62,058 nucleotides of DNA, taken from positions 1 to 62,058 of the forward strand of contig JBFXEJ010000024.1 of NCBI GenBank assembly GCA_050180235.1, written 5' to 3'. The position numbers and the translations under genes are program-made. This document shows, one piece after another, positions 19,018-26,944 of this stretch. The stretch is from JAABRU01 sp050180235 (GTDB lineage Bacteria; Desulfobacterota; Desulfobacteria; Desulfobacterales; Desulfococcaceae). The notes beneath the pieces are model-generated. The model ran no database searches, was not told the origin of the DNA, and was given only the letters and a program-made list of their open reading frames with translations. The first letter of the stretch is position 1. Every line of letters starts with the position of its first letter.

Positions 19018-19866
19018 ATGAATAACGGAATCATGGAAAAAATCCCGGCTTTTCTTGAACTGCTGGGACTGGATGAAATTCCTATGGGCATCCTGTACAC
19101 AGATTCGGAACCGGCGGAAGGCTTGTCACCCAAACCGTCCGTACTGCCCACCTGTGAAAGAGAATCCCGCAATGCCATAAACTGGGGCGATGTGTTTGGA
19201 AATTTTTCCTGTGTCATGGGTCATATATGGCGGGCCAGACGCAAAAAAACCGCAGCATATTTCAGTGCAGAGCAGTTCGGATGTCCGGGCGGAGCATTCT
19301 GGCTGGGATTTATGAAACCACAGACCGAAACCATTATACATTATGTTTCCTCAGGCATTCCCGGTCATATGGAAGGAGAACTTTACTGCGAATCTCCTGA
19401 TGCCCTTCGCAGAACTTTTCTGGATATTGATCCACCGCAGATTGGCAAAAAGTTCTGGGTCATCAAACCTCTGGATATTTTCGCACCGGATGAAAGCCCG
19501 GAATTTGTCACCTTTTTCACCCGGCCCGAACCTTTGGCCGGACTGCATCAACTGGCCTATTTTGTCACCAACGATCCTGAAGTGGTGGCCTCCCCCTGGG
19601 GAGCAGCCTGCAGCGGTCTGGGCACATGGCCTCTGAAATACAGGCAAATGGGAAAAAACAGGGCGGTTATCGGCGGATGGGACATTTCCGCCCGGAAATT
19701 TTTCCGCAATGATGAACTTTCCTTTACTGTTCCTTATGAAATGTTTGAGCAGATGCTTGAGCGTTATAAATCCTCATTTCTTTCTCTGGAAAACTGGAAT
19801 GGGGTCGTAAGAAAAAAAATTGCCCGAAGCAGTTCTGTATGGAAAAAACAGCCCGGCAGCAGATAA
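19018..19866 (+). CDS. DUF169 domain-containing protein
   Basis: A 282-residue protein of the DUF169 family, common in Desulfobacterota and methanogens and of unknown function. Family features are the opening LLGLDEIPMGILYTD, the cysteine-containing ACSGLGTWPLKY and FGCPGGAFWLGF, and the conserved GGWDISARKFF. It has no signal peptide or membrane segment, so it is probably cytosolic. GGAGG precedes the ATG. It is a single gene; the 295 bp before it contain several short hairpins (for example GACCGG with CCGGTC near 18930) but no structure I can name. A GGGACAG/CTGTCCC hairpin follows near 19895-19924. Confidence 0.85.
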   Translation: MNNGIMEKIPAFLELLGLDEIPMGILYTDSEPAEGLSPKPSVLPTCERESRNAINWGDVFGNFSCVMGHIWRARRKKTAAYFSAEQFGCPGGAFWLGFMKPQTETIIHYVSSGIPGHMEGELYCESPDALRRTFLDIDPPQIGKKFWVIKPLDIFAPDESPEFVTFFTRPEPLAGLHQLAYFVTNDPEVVASPWGAACSGLGTWPLKYRQMGKNRAVIGGWDISARKFFRNDELSFTVPYEMFEQMLERYKSSFLSLENWNGVVRKKIARSSSVWKKQPGSR

Positions 19867-19978
19867 GCAGTTCTGTTTTTGGATGAAAACAGGGGGGACA
19901 GGCATGGCGTTCCTGTTCTGTCCCTGATCATCTGAAAACTGACGCGGTCAGGCAGCAGGAATTTTATATAAATTTTTG

Positions 19979-20057
19979 AAAAATATTTTCACAAGACAAG
20001 AGAGATGTGATAGAGAGACAAAACATTTCCGGACGGTTTGGAAGTGAAAATATTTTT
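19979..20057. repeat. 14-bp inverted repeat upstream of HU gene
   Basis: AAAAATATTTTCAC (19979-19992) and GTGAAAATATTTTT (20044-20057) are perfect complements 51 bp apart, in the HU leader. A further hairpin, CTGCGGA with TCCGCAG, lies at about 20071-20091. They may be operator sites or a small element end. Confidence 0.55.
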
Positions 20058-20144
20058 ATGAAGGGTTCCTGCGGATGACAGTCCGCAGTCAGTCAGCATT
20101 GTCTGATTCTTAACTATCAAACACTTATTTAAAAGGAGACACAG

Positions 20145-20414
20145 ATGAACAAAACAGAACTCATTGACAAAGTCGCAGAAGTACTGGAATCCAAAAAACA
20201 GGCACAGGCCGCTGTGGACAGTATTCTGGAAAACATTTCAACTGCCCTGAAAAATGGTGAAAAGGTCACTCTGGTCGGATTCGGAACCTTTGAGGTTGCT
20301 GAACGCAAAGCCCGGAAAGGCCGCAATCCCAAAACCGGTGAACCCATTGATATCAAAGCAGCAAAAGTGCCCCGCTTCAGCCCGGGCAAAGCTCTCAAAG
20401 AAGCTGTAAACTGA
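20145..20414 (+). CDS. hup: HU family DNA-binding protein
   Basis: An 89-residue nucleoid protein that bends and compacts DNA as a dimer. The complete HU fold is visible: MNKTELIDKVAEV helix pair, VTLVGFGTFEV strands, then the DNA-binding arm ERKARKGRNPKTGEPIDIKA and the C-terminal PRFSPGKALKEAV. AAAAGGAGA precedes the ATG. It is monocistronic with a long terminator at 20435-20509. IHF-alpha is an alternative, but HU fits the arm sequence better. Confidence 0.96.
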   Translation: MNKTELIDKVAEVLESKKQAQAAVDSILENISTALKNGEKVTLVGFGTFEVAERKARKGRNPKTGEPIDIKAAKVPRFSPGKALKEAVN

Positions 20415-20434
20415 AACTGTCACCTGTTTTCCGG

Positions 20435-20509
20435 AAAAGATTTCAGACGGTGGTTCCGCCAGATGTGGCATTTTCATGCCTTACATCTGTAACCGTCTAA
20501 AATCTTTTT
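20435..20509 (+). terminator. Long intrinsic terminator after HU
   Basis: Outer stem AAAAGATTT/AAATCTTTT and AGACGGT/ACCGTCT, inner stem AGATGT/ACATCT with GGCA/TGCC at the tip, then a run of Ts. The strong two-stage hairpin separates HU from the zinc finger gene. Confidence 0.85.
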
Positions 20510-20554
20510 CCTTATTATGTTATCCGGTCCGCAGAGAAAAATAATCCTTTGGCT

Positions 20555-20917
20555 ATGGAAAAAGAGAATCTGGATTTTTTTAAGACTGTACTGCAGGAAC
20601 AGTTAGATACGCTTCTGGGAAAAATCGGAGCGACTGTTTCTGATTTGCTGGTTCTGTCAAATGACACTGCCGATCCCCTGGACCATGCCGCCAACGACAT
20701 GGCCCGGGGTTATACTCTCCGCATGAGGGACAGGGAGAGCAGACTGATTGAAAAAATCCGGCAGGCACTCAGGAAAATTGAAGATGGAAACTACGGAATC
20801 TGTGAGATGTGTGAGGAGGAAATATCGGTCGAACGTCTGAAAGCCAGACCGGTTGCCAGATACTGCATTCAGTGCAAACAGAAAATAGAAACATATGAAA
20901 AAACATACGGTGAATGA
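20555..20917 (+). CDS. DksA/TraR family C4 zinc finger protein
   Basis: A 120-residue member of the DksA/TraR family, which binds the RNA polymerase secondary channel and adjusts transcription with ppGpp. It has the coiled-coil helices (residues about 5-75, including DPLDHAANDMARGYTLRMRDRE, the region bearing the tip acidic residues) and the four-cysteine zinc finger CEMCEEEISVERL and YCIQCKQ. Length is near that of short DksA proteins. The start may instead be TTG 20549. It stands between HU and the AdoMetDC-like operon. Confidence 0.9.
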   Translation: MEKENLDFFKTVLQEQLDTLLGKIGATVSDLLVLSNDTADPLDHAANDMARGYTLRMRDRESRLIEKIRQALRKIEDGNYGICEMCEEEISVERLKARPVARYCIQCKQKIETYEKTYGE

Positions 20918-21061
20918 CAGCCATTTATTTGTTTTGACTTTGGATGAGGGTGAAAATGCTGCCATACGCGGCAACTTCCGGAAGCGTTTCCGGCTATACT
21001 GCGCGGACGGCACATACCAGTAGTTTTATTGCATCTCTTTATTTATGATGAAGGAGCAGCA

Positions 21062-21451
21062 GTGAAATATAAAACCATTGTTGAACAGGCGAGAGAAGAA
21101 AAGGTCTGGGGCATTGCATCGGGCATTGACATTTACGGCTGCAATCCTGAGACCATTCGGAGCGCCGAAAAGATCCGGCAGTTCGTCATAGAACTCTGCG
21201 ATCTCATCGAAATGAAACGGTTTCAGGATACGATTGTTGTGAATTTCGGAGAAGATGAACGGGTTGCCGGTTTCTCAATGGTACAACTGATTGAAACATC
21301 TTTGATATCAGCACATTTTGCCAATCTTTCCAACACCGCCTATCTTGACGTTTTCAGTTGCAAACTTTATGACCCCCAGGTGGTGGCGGATTTTGCCCGG
21401 AAATACTTCGGGGGAACAAGAGTGAACATTCAGGTCAGTCTCAGGCGATAA
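21062..21451 (+). CDS. S-adenosylmethionine decarboxylase-like protein
   Basis: A 129-residue protein resembling class 1b AdoMet decarboxylases, which make decarboxylated AdoMet for aminopropyl transfer and self-cleave at a serine to form pyruvoyl. Aligning QLIETSLISAHF with the family pattern ISESHLTIHTW places the pyruvoyl serine at S80, the catalytic His at H85 and the Cys at C100 (DVFSC). The residue before the serine is Thr rather than Glu, and the usual His after it is Leu, so processing may differ. The start is GTG 21062 after GGAG. No spermidine synthase is adjacent. It heads a tight operon with GNAT and ATP-grasp genes, which suggests a special use of the product. Confidence 0.72.
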   Translation: MKYKTIVEQAREEKVWGIASGIDIYGCNPETIRSAEKIRQFVIELCDLIEMKRFQDTIVVNFGEDERVAGFSMVQLIETSLISAHFANLSNTAYLDVFSCKLYDPQVVADFARKYFGGTRVNIQVSLRR

Positions 21452-21453
21452 TC

Positions 21454-22506
21454 ATGGTTCATATACGGATTGTCAGAGATCCGGAGGAATGCAGGAATAT
21501 ATGGGAGCGGGTGATTCCCACGGAATACATTACGGATCTGTGGGAAGTCCGCTCCTGCTTTCAGCAGCATTTCCGGCATTCCCTTTATTTCATCACAGCA
21601 GAAAAAAACGGACAGACACATGGTTTCCTGCCCCTGAGCAGAATCAGTGAAACAGACTGTTACGGTTATTTTCCCGGGGAAACCTGGAAGGGAATCACCT
21701 GGCTGGAGCAGAACCGGGTATTTGTCCAAAACGGCCTGTGCCTGAAAGATCTGCTGAGCTGCTGCGATCTGCCCTTTCATATCCGTTACCTGCGCGGAGA
21801 AAACCTGCTTCCCCTTTGTGAGAGCGGAAATGATCCCTTGTTCAGGACAGATGAAATCGGGTATCTTTTCCACCCGCACCGGTATAAATGTGATATAGAG
21901 AACTATTTCCGGGAATTTTCACGCAAATCCCTCAAACAGATTCTGCGAGATGTCTCTGCCATTGAGGAAAAGGGCATTGCTTTCCGCTTTGATGATTCGG
22001 CTGATTTCGATCTGATGGTGGAAATGAATCTGAGCCGCTTCGGGGACTATTCCTATTTCCATGACACACGTTTTCTGGAAGGTTTCCGGAGTCTTATGTG
22101 TTTTCTCAGGGAAAGGGGATGGCTCCGATTTACAACTGTTCTGGTTCAGGGAAAACCCGCGGCTGTGGACATGGCCTGCCTGTACAAAAATGTGCTTACG
22201 GTTTTTGCAGGGGGAACAGATGCGGAATTTCCCGGCATTGCCAAACTGATCAATATCCACCATCTCCGCCAGGCCTGTGCGGAAGGGATTCGGGAGGCCG
22301 ATTTCCTGTGCGGAGATTTTCACTGGAAAAAAATGTTTCATCTCACCCCCCGTCCCCTGTATCTGCTTTCCAATCTCACCCTGAAAACCGGGGCCCATAC
22401 AGAGCACGGCACTGCAAAAACCCGCGCAGTTTCGGAACCTGTCCTTATTAACGAAAATATTGCTCAACAGACCGGACAGAGTCTGATGGCGGATCTTCAT
22501 GCCTGA
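21454..22506 (+). CDS. GNAT/FemAB-like acyltransferase
   Basis: A 350-residue protein with a tandem GNAT-like fold of the BioF2/FemAB type (acetyltransferase_6). The C-terminal half has the characteristic LRFTTVLVQGKPAAVDMACLYKN and VFAGGTDAEFPGIAKLINIH, followed by GIREADFLCGDFHWKKMF. Relatives transfer acyl or aminoacyl groups to amines. It starts 2 bp after the AdoMetDC-like stop and overlaps the ATP-grasp gene by 8 bp, so the three are co-translated. Its substrate is unknown; the neighbours suggest acylation of an amine. Confidence 0.78.
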   Translation: MVHIRIVRDPEECRNIWERVIPTEYITDLWEVRSCFQQHFRHSLYFITAEKNGQTHGFLPLSRISETDCYGYFPGETWKGITWLEQNRVFVQNGLCLKDLLSCCDLPFHIRYLRGENLLPLCESGNDPLFRTDEIGYLFHPHRYKCDIENYFREFSRKSLKQILRDVSAIEEKGIAFRFDDSADFDLMVEMNLSRFGDYSYFHDTRFLEGFRSLMCFLRERGWLRFTTVLVQGKPAAVDMACLYKNVLTVFAGGTDAEFPGIAKLINIHHLRQACAEGIREADFLCGDFHWKKMFHLTPRPLYLLSNLTLKTGAHTEHGTAKTRAVSEPVLINENIAQQTGQSLMADLHA

Positions 22507-23758
22507 ATACCGTTTGCTGGTCGTGGGAACTACATCCGACTATATTGAGCATATCCGCAGAAATTTCCCAGGAAGAGCAGTATTTGTCACTGACCCGGCC
22601 GAAAGATCACGGGCAAAGGAATCCTGTCCCAATCCTGAAGAAGAGATTCTCTGCCAACTGGAAAATCCCTTTCCAGTCATCAACGCTCTCAGAACCCATT
22701 TGAAAACATGGGGAATACAGGCAAATGGAGTGGCCTGTTTTGACTGCGAATCTCTCGAACTGGCTGCAACTCTTGCCGGAGAACTGAATCTTCCCTTTCC
22801 TTCTGTTTCATCCATACGCAACTGCCGGAACAAGTTTCTTGCCGGACGGTTATGGGAAAAGGCAGGTTTTCCATGCCCGGAAGCAGTTGCTGTAAATTCT
22901 CTTACAGATGCGCTTGGATTCATGGATCGCGTACAGGCTCCGATCATTTTAAAACCAATGACCGGTTCAGGCAGTGAACTGGTTTTTCAATGCAGGGATG
23001 AATCAGAGTGTTTTAAAGCATTTTCTCTGCTGCAAACCCGTCTTTCCCGGCATGAAAATATCCGCATGTATCAGGCCGGAAACAGTGGCAGAGAGTTCAT
23101 AGCTGAGCGTTTTGTTCAGGGGGATGAATACAGTTGTGATTTTATTCTTGCAGATGAAAAGGCTGAAATCATACGCATTGCCAGGAAAATTCCTGATCCG
23201 GACGGACTGCCCGGAACCACACTGACTTATGTGCTGCCTGTTTCTCTGCCGGAAGGAAGCCCGGAACCCGGCCACATTCTCTGCAAAGCTGCCCATGCGC
23301 TGGGACTGAAACATACTGTGTGCATGGCAGATTTTATTCTGGAAAACGGCATTCCCCGCCTGCTGGAAATGGCTCCCCGGCCCGGAGGTGACTGCATTCC
23401 CCGAATCATTGAGAAATCTTCCGGTCTGGATATGATTGGACTGGCTCTTGATTTCGCGGAAGGAAAACCGCTGAACCTGCCTTCCCAATGGGAAAAACTG
23501 GCAGGTGCGCGGCTTTTTGCAAAAGACAGCGGCTTCATCCGCCATCTGGATGACAGCCGGATCAGAGCGGATAGCCGTGTGCTGGAGTCTCATCTCAAAG
23601 TCTGTACCGGACATCAGGTGACACTGCCGCCGGATGATTACGATTCCCGTATTTTAGGTCACGTCATTTTCAGACCATCACAGCCGGAGAATATGGCTCA
23701 TATCCGCACAGAATCCCATGAACTGGTGTCAAAAATGAGAATCTCAATATCAGATTAA
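22499..23758 (+). CDS. ATP-grasp domain ligase
   Basis: A 419-residue ATP-grasp protein. The N-terminal Rossmann-like part (RLLVVGTTSDYIEHIRR) is followed by the ATP-binding region APIILKPMTGSGSELVFQ (about residues 147-164) and the metal-binding region ILENGIPRLLEMAPRPGGDC (about 280-300). Such enzymes form amide bonds between a carboxylate and an amine using an acyl-phosphate. Last gene of the AdoMetDC-like/GNAT/ATP-grasp operon. A role in joining a decarboxylated-AdoMet-derived or other amine to an amino acid or peptide is inferred from context only. D-alanine ligase or carbamoyl-phosphate synthase identities are excluded by the overall pattern. Confidence 0.85.
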   Translation: MPEYRLLVVGTTSDYIEHIRRNFPGRAVFVTDPAERSRAKESCPNPEEEILCQLENPFPVINALRTHLKTWGIQANGVACFDCESLELAATLAGELNLPFPSVSSIRNCRNKFLAGRLWEKAGFPCPEAVAVNSLTDALGFMDRVQAPIILKPMTGSGSELVFQCRDESECFKAFSLLQTRLSRHENIRMYQAGNSGREFIAERFVQGDEYSCDFILADEKAEIIRIARKIPDPDGLPGTTLTYVLPVSLPEGSPEPGHILCKAAHALGLKHTVCMADFILENGIPRLLEMAPRPGGDCIPRIIEKSSGLDMIGLALDFAEGKPLNLPSQWEKLAGARLFAKDSGFIRHLDDSRIRADSRVLESHLKVCTGHQVTLPPDDYDSRILGHVIFRPSQPENMAHIRTESHELVSKMRISISD

Positions 23759-23847
23759 CTTCCCTATGATCATGGATAAATCCTGTGCTATTACATTAAG
23801 GGTTTGTAACTTTGGATTTACCGGGGCCTGTTAATCCATTATCCTAA

Positions 23848-23983
23848 CTGATGTTACGCAGCTTTTCCAAAAATCAGAGAGTTATCAACTTTCACAGTCA
23901 TTCCGGCGTAAGCCGGAATCCAGTGTTTTCAGACAGTTCCGGATATCGGCTTTCTCCGGTATGACGATTCTGCGTAACATCAG
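23848..23983. repeat. MITE-like element, family B, complete
   Basis: 136 bp with perfect 14-bp terminal inverted repeats, CTGATGTTACGCAG (23848-23861) and CTGCGTAACATCAG (23970-23983). The core holds two palindromes, GTCATTCCGGCGTAAGCCGG then ACCGG-type GGCTTTCTCCGG. An almost identical 136-bp copy is at 56356-56491. It has no coding capacity. Confidence 0.88.
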
Positions 23984-24035
23984 AGCTTAATTTGCAAATC
24001 AGAATATTATCAAAAAGGATGCGTTTTAAACGCAA

Positions 24036-25262
24036 TCACAGACAGCGGTACATGCCTGCCACTTCCTGCAGTATATAAATGACTTCCGGCATCCCGATTT
24101 TCAGATCCGCGTCAATATCAATATTTGCCATGCCAAATGTCATATCAATGGCCGGCGACAGTCCCCCGCATATCTGGAGTGACAGGATGGCATCTGCCAG
24201 ATTTACGCGGCTGTCTTTGTTCAGATCCGCTTTTGCGGCAAATGTGCCGTAATCTCCGCCCCGTACAGCGATGACATAGCGTTTTTCCCAATCATGATCT
24301 TTATCAGAAGAAGTATCGCTTCCAGTGGCAAAATAGATTCCAACTGCAACCTCAGGTTTTTTTGCGAATGTCCAAACGGTGGTGGATGACCAGTAGGACG
24401 CTGCCTTGATATTGGGGAGAAGGGAAGGGTTTGCTGTATTCAGACTTACTATTGATCCCAGCTCTCTGATATTGGGAAGCCGCCAGTCATCAAAACCGGC
24501 CAGAGGAAGATCATTGCAATAGGCAAGTGCTTCACCCCAATGCATCTCTGTCTGCTCAGTCGGCCAGAACTGCTGCCACATCAGACCTGTTCTGATGTCT
24601 GTTGCTGTTCCATCTCCATTGTCTTTGATGGGAGAAGAATATTCAGGCGGGAACAGATAATCTGCTTCACTGCAATGCACTGCACGGACATAGTAATATA
24701 TATATAAATCCGGTGATTTGTTGGTAGTTCCGCTTGTACCGTAAGCAAAATCAAAATACCATCTGTAGGCATCAGTGGAATCACCGAAAAGTTTATCTGA
24801 AGACCAGTGAGGGGCCGCCTGTGCATTTGGGAAATACTCTGCATTTATCAAGGGAGAACTTTCATAATCAGCAATGGAGCGGAGTTCTTTTACTGTAGGC
24901 ATACGCCAGTCTTTATATTCTCCTATCTCAAGACCGTCACAGTAAGCTTCGGCATAGTCCCAACTAAAAAAACCTGTTTCCACTGCCCAAATCAGCCCTG
25001 TCACATTATCTCTGACCATTACATGATCCCCTTCAGTCCATACGCTTCCATCCGCATTCAGTTTGGTAAAGTATCTCGGTACATAGTTATAGCGGGCATC
25101 CTGACCGTAATAAGTGTCTGTCTCAGGTAACTGACAGTCTATCTCTGCGCTGTCATTGTAACATTTTGTCTGACCGGTATCGGAAAGCCCTGCTGCCAGA
25201 ATGGTTTGTGCTGAAAATACCAGCAGGATGACTGCCGGAATAACAAAAACATGTTTTTTCAT
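24036..25262 (-). CDS. Secreted DUF1566/dockerin-like protein
   Basis: A 408-residue exported protein. The signal peptide (MKKHVFVIPAVILLVFSAQT, cut near LAA) is followed by two DUF1566 domains (about residues 85-200 and 215-335), each with a GLIW or GLMWQ strand, a DWRMPTVKEL or DWRLPNIREL segment and an HWSS or YWSS strand, and a C-terminal pair of calcium-binding-like loops (LNKDSRVNLADAILSLQ and IDADLKIGMPEVIYILQ) typical of dockerin type I. DUF1566 is often on cell-surface proteins. Its mRNA carries a c-di-GMP riboswitch, so expression is probably tied to surface attachment or motility. AAGGAGG precedes the ATG. Confidence 0.85.
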   Translation of the reverse strand: MKKHVFVIPAVILLVFSAQTILAAGLSDTGQTKCYNDSAEIDCQLPETDTYYGQDARYNYVPRYFTKLNADGSVWTEGDHVMVRDNVTGLIWAVETGFFSWDYAEAYCDGLEIGEYKDWRMPTVKELRSIADYESSPLINAEYFPNAQAAPHWSSDKLFGDSTDAYRWYFDFAYGTSGTTNKSPDLYIYYYVRAVHCSEADYLFPPEYSSPIKDNGDGTATDIRTGLMWQQFWPTEQTEMHWGEALAYCNDLPLAGFDDWRLPNIRELGSIVSLNTANPSLLPNIKAASYWSSTTVWTFAKKPEVAVGIYFATGSDTSSDKDHDWEKRYVIAVRGGDYGTFAAKADLNKDSRVNLADAILSLQICGGLSPAIDMTFGMANIDIDADLKIGMPEVIYILQEVAGMYRCL

Positions 25263-25350
25263 TTTTCCTCCTTTTTACGTTCAAATCATGGTTGTAAAAT
25301 TTATATGCAAAAAATATGCCGGTTTTGATTCCCAATTTTTTGTCTTTCCA

Positions 25351-25383
25351 ACAAAAATGCCTCCGGGAAATCCCAAAGGCATG
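25351..25383 (-). terminator. Riboswitch expression-platform terminator
   Basis: Read on the minus strand, ATGCCT (25383-25378) pairs with AGGCAT about 20 bases on, then TTTTTGT follows. It lies just downstream of the GEMM-I aptamer and upstream of the DUF1566 gene, as in transcription-controlling riboswitches. Confidence 0.8.
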
Positions 25384-25404
25384 ATACATCCGATGTGTCA
25401 ATGC

Positions 25405-25490
25405 GTCTGGCAGCCCGGCCTTCATAACCTTTCGGTGTTAGAACCGTAGTTTTGCGTCGCAGCCTTTCGGCTGTTTTGCCCTTTCACGCG
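25405..25490 (-). promoter_or_regulatory. GEMM-I cyclic-di-GMP riboswitch
   Basis: On the minus strand the aptamer has the order of conserved parts: AAAGGGCAAAAC, a CAGCC-GAAA-GGCTG hairpin, CGACGCAAAACTACGG, the TCTAA receptor, a CACC-GAAA-GGTT hairpin, then ATGAAGGCCGGGCTGCC closing the structure. The GNRA tetraloop and its receptor are both present, as expected for GEMM-I. The downstream terminator (25351-25383) and DUF1566 gene make a transcriptional on/off switch likely; whether ligand turns it on or off is not determined. Confidence 0.92.
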
Positions 25491-25641
25491 TATAAAAAAT
25501 TTTTCAGAGTTTAAAAAAAATTAATAGACGATATCTATACAACTTTTTTTAAAAAAAGTCCAGCAGAGACTTGCCGGAAGAGATATAAAGACAAACCCCA
25601 GGATTTGAAACACCTTTGTATTTCATTGTATAATCCTGCTT

Positions 25642-26028
25642 TCAAAATTTTTCCCGGAGGCCGTTTTCCTGCCCGGGTTCTCCCAGTTTTTCCACAGCAA
25701 CCCGTGCAGCCCATTTCAGAAAGATTTTTGTGTATTTTACTCCGGCAAAATACATACCGGCTATAAAGACCAGATGTGACAGGCCGTATGTCACCGGTCC
25801 GCCAATCATCAAAATCATTGGTTTATCCGCATAAACCGAAAGAACCCCCAGTGCGCTGACAGCAGGCCAGCCAATGACATAACTGAAGCCGATGAGGAAA
25901 AGGCCGAAAATGATCCGGCCGCTGGGACGTTCCCGGAATGCGCTTAAATCCGTCTGCTCCGCTATGGCTGATTGGACAAAGGCTGACTGCATAAATCGTT
26001 TGCGTATGCAATTTCTGATTCTGTTCAT
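25642..26028 (-). CDS. Small inner-membrane protein of unknown function
   Basis: A 128-residue protein I do not recognise. A basic N-terminus (NRIRNCIRKRF) is followed by two membrane segments, IIFGLFLIGFSYVIGWPAVS and MIGGPVTYGLSHLVFIAGMY, and a basic C-terminal amphipathic stretch. No signal peptide. A GGAAGG-like site precedes the ATG. The neighbours give no clue. Confidence 0.6.
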   Translation of the reverse strand: MNRIRNCIRKRFMQSAFVQSAIAEQTDLSAFRERPSGRIIFGLFLIGFSYVIGWPAVSALGVLSVYADKPMILMIGGPVTYGLSHLVFIAGMYFAGVKYTKIFLKWAARVAVEKLGEPGQENGLREKF

Positions 26029-26187
26029 TTTGTAAAGCTTTCCCTTCCAGGCTGCCGGACAGGATCAATTTTCCTTGATATTTTCCCTGCTCTCATATAA
26101 CATACGTGATGTATGTCAGATATAAGATAAACACCGGAACACCTGAATTTGTATTGTACGCCGGAATACGGATATTAATCAAGAGTT

Positions 26188-26913
26188 TTGAACATAAAAA
26201 ATATCGGTTCTGCAATGTGCTGGAATTATTTTGATAAAATTTACTGCATTTCTCTGAGGGAACGCAGAGACCGGCAAAGGGAGGCAAAAGCCCAGTTTGA
26301 AAAAATTGGGCTGTCCGAGCAGGCAGAGTTTGTACTTGTGGAAAAACATCCGGCTGACTGTGAGCAGGGAATCTATGAATCCCATATGCTCTGCATGGAA
26401 AAGGGAATCAGGGCCGGCGCACACAGCATTCTCATTTTTGAGGATGATATTGTTTTTGACCGCTTTTCCCCTGAAACACTCAGAAACTGCGTATGTTTTA
26501 TGAAGGAAAATACAGACTGGCATATGCTGTTTTTCGGGTGCATGGTAAAAGGCAGCCGGAAGACTGCTTATCCCTCTGTTCAGCAAATCCGTTACCGGAG
26601 CCTGACCCATGCCTATGTCATCAGACGGGAATTTGCGGAAAAACTGCTGGAAAATCCTTGGAACGGCATTCCCTATGATGATTTTCTTCGGGATTTGGAA
26701 GACAGACATATGTATGCGGCCTTTCCCTGTTTTGCCTTTCAGAGCGATTCCCCATCGGACAATGAAAAATATTTGCCTTTGGACAGGATCAGAAGAATAT
26801 TCGGCGGACTGCTGCGGCTGCAGAAGCAGAATGAATTTTTTCACCGCCACAAATATGCCATTGTTGCAGTCCATATTGCCCTGATTGCATGTGCCGCAAT
26901 TTTTGTCATTTGA
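26188..26913 (+). CDS. Glycosyltransferase family 25 protein
   Basis: A 241-residue GT25 enzyme of the LPS-biosynthesis type, which adds galactose or similar sugars in lipooligosaccharide synthesis. It shows the family opening YFDKIYCISLRERRDR, the nucleotide-sugar motif SILIFEDDIVFD (EDD metal site) and YVIRREFAEKLL. A single hydrophobic segment near the C-terminus (YAIVAVHIALIACAAIFVI) suggests membrane anchoring, which is not usual for the family. The start is TTG 26188 or ATG 26215. It overlaps nothing; the next gene is 31 bp on. Confidence 0.82.
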   Translation: MNIKNIGSAMCWNYFDKIYCISLRERRDRQREAKAQFEKIGLSEQAEFVLVEKHPADCEQGIYESHMLCMEKGIRAGAHSILIFEDDIVFDRFSPETLRNCVCFMKENTDWHMLFFGCMVKGSRKTAYPSVQQIRYRSLTHAYVIRREFAEKLLENPWNGIPYDDFLRDLEDRHMYAAFPCFAFQSDSPSDNEKYLPLDRIRRIFGGLLRLQKQNEFFHRHKYAIVAVHIALIACAAIFVI

Positions 26914-26944
26914 TATTGCTGAGCCTATAACAACTAAATTGGTC

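Noticed and set aside
21062..21451. Ordinary spermidine pathway (speD)
   Set aside because: No spermidine synthase is nearby and two residues at the cleavage site differ from the family; kept as AdoMetDC-like without symbol.
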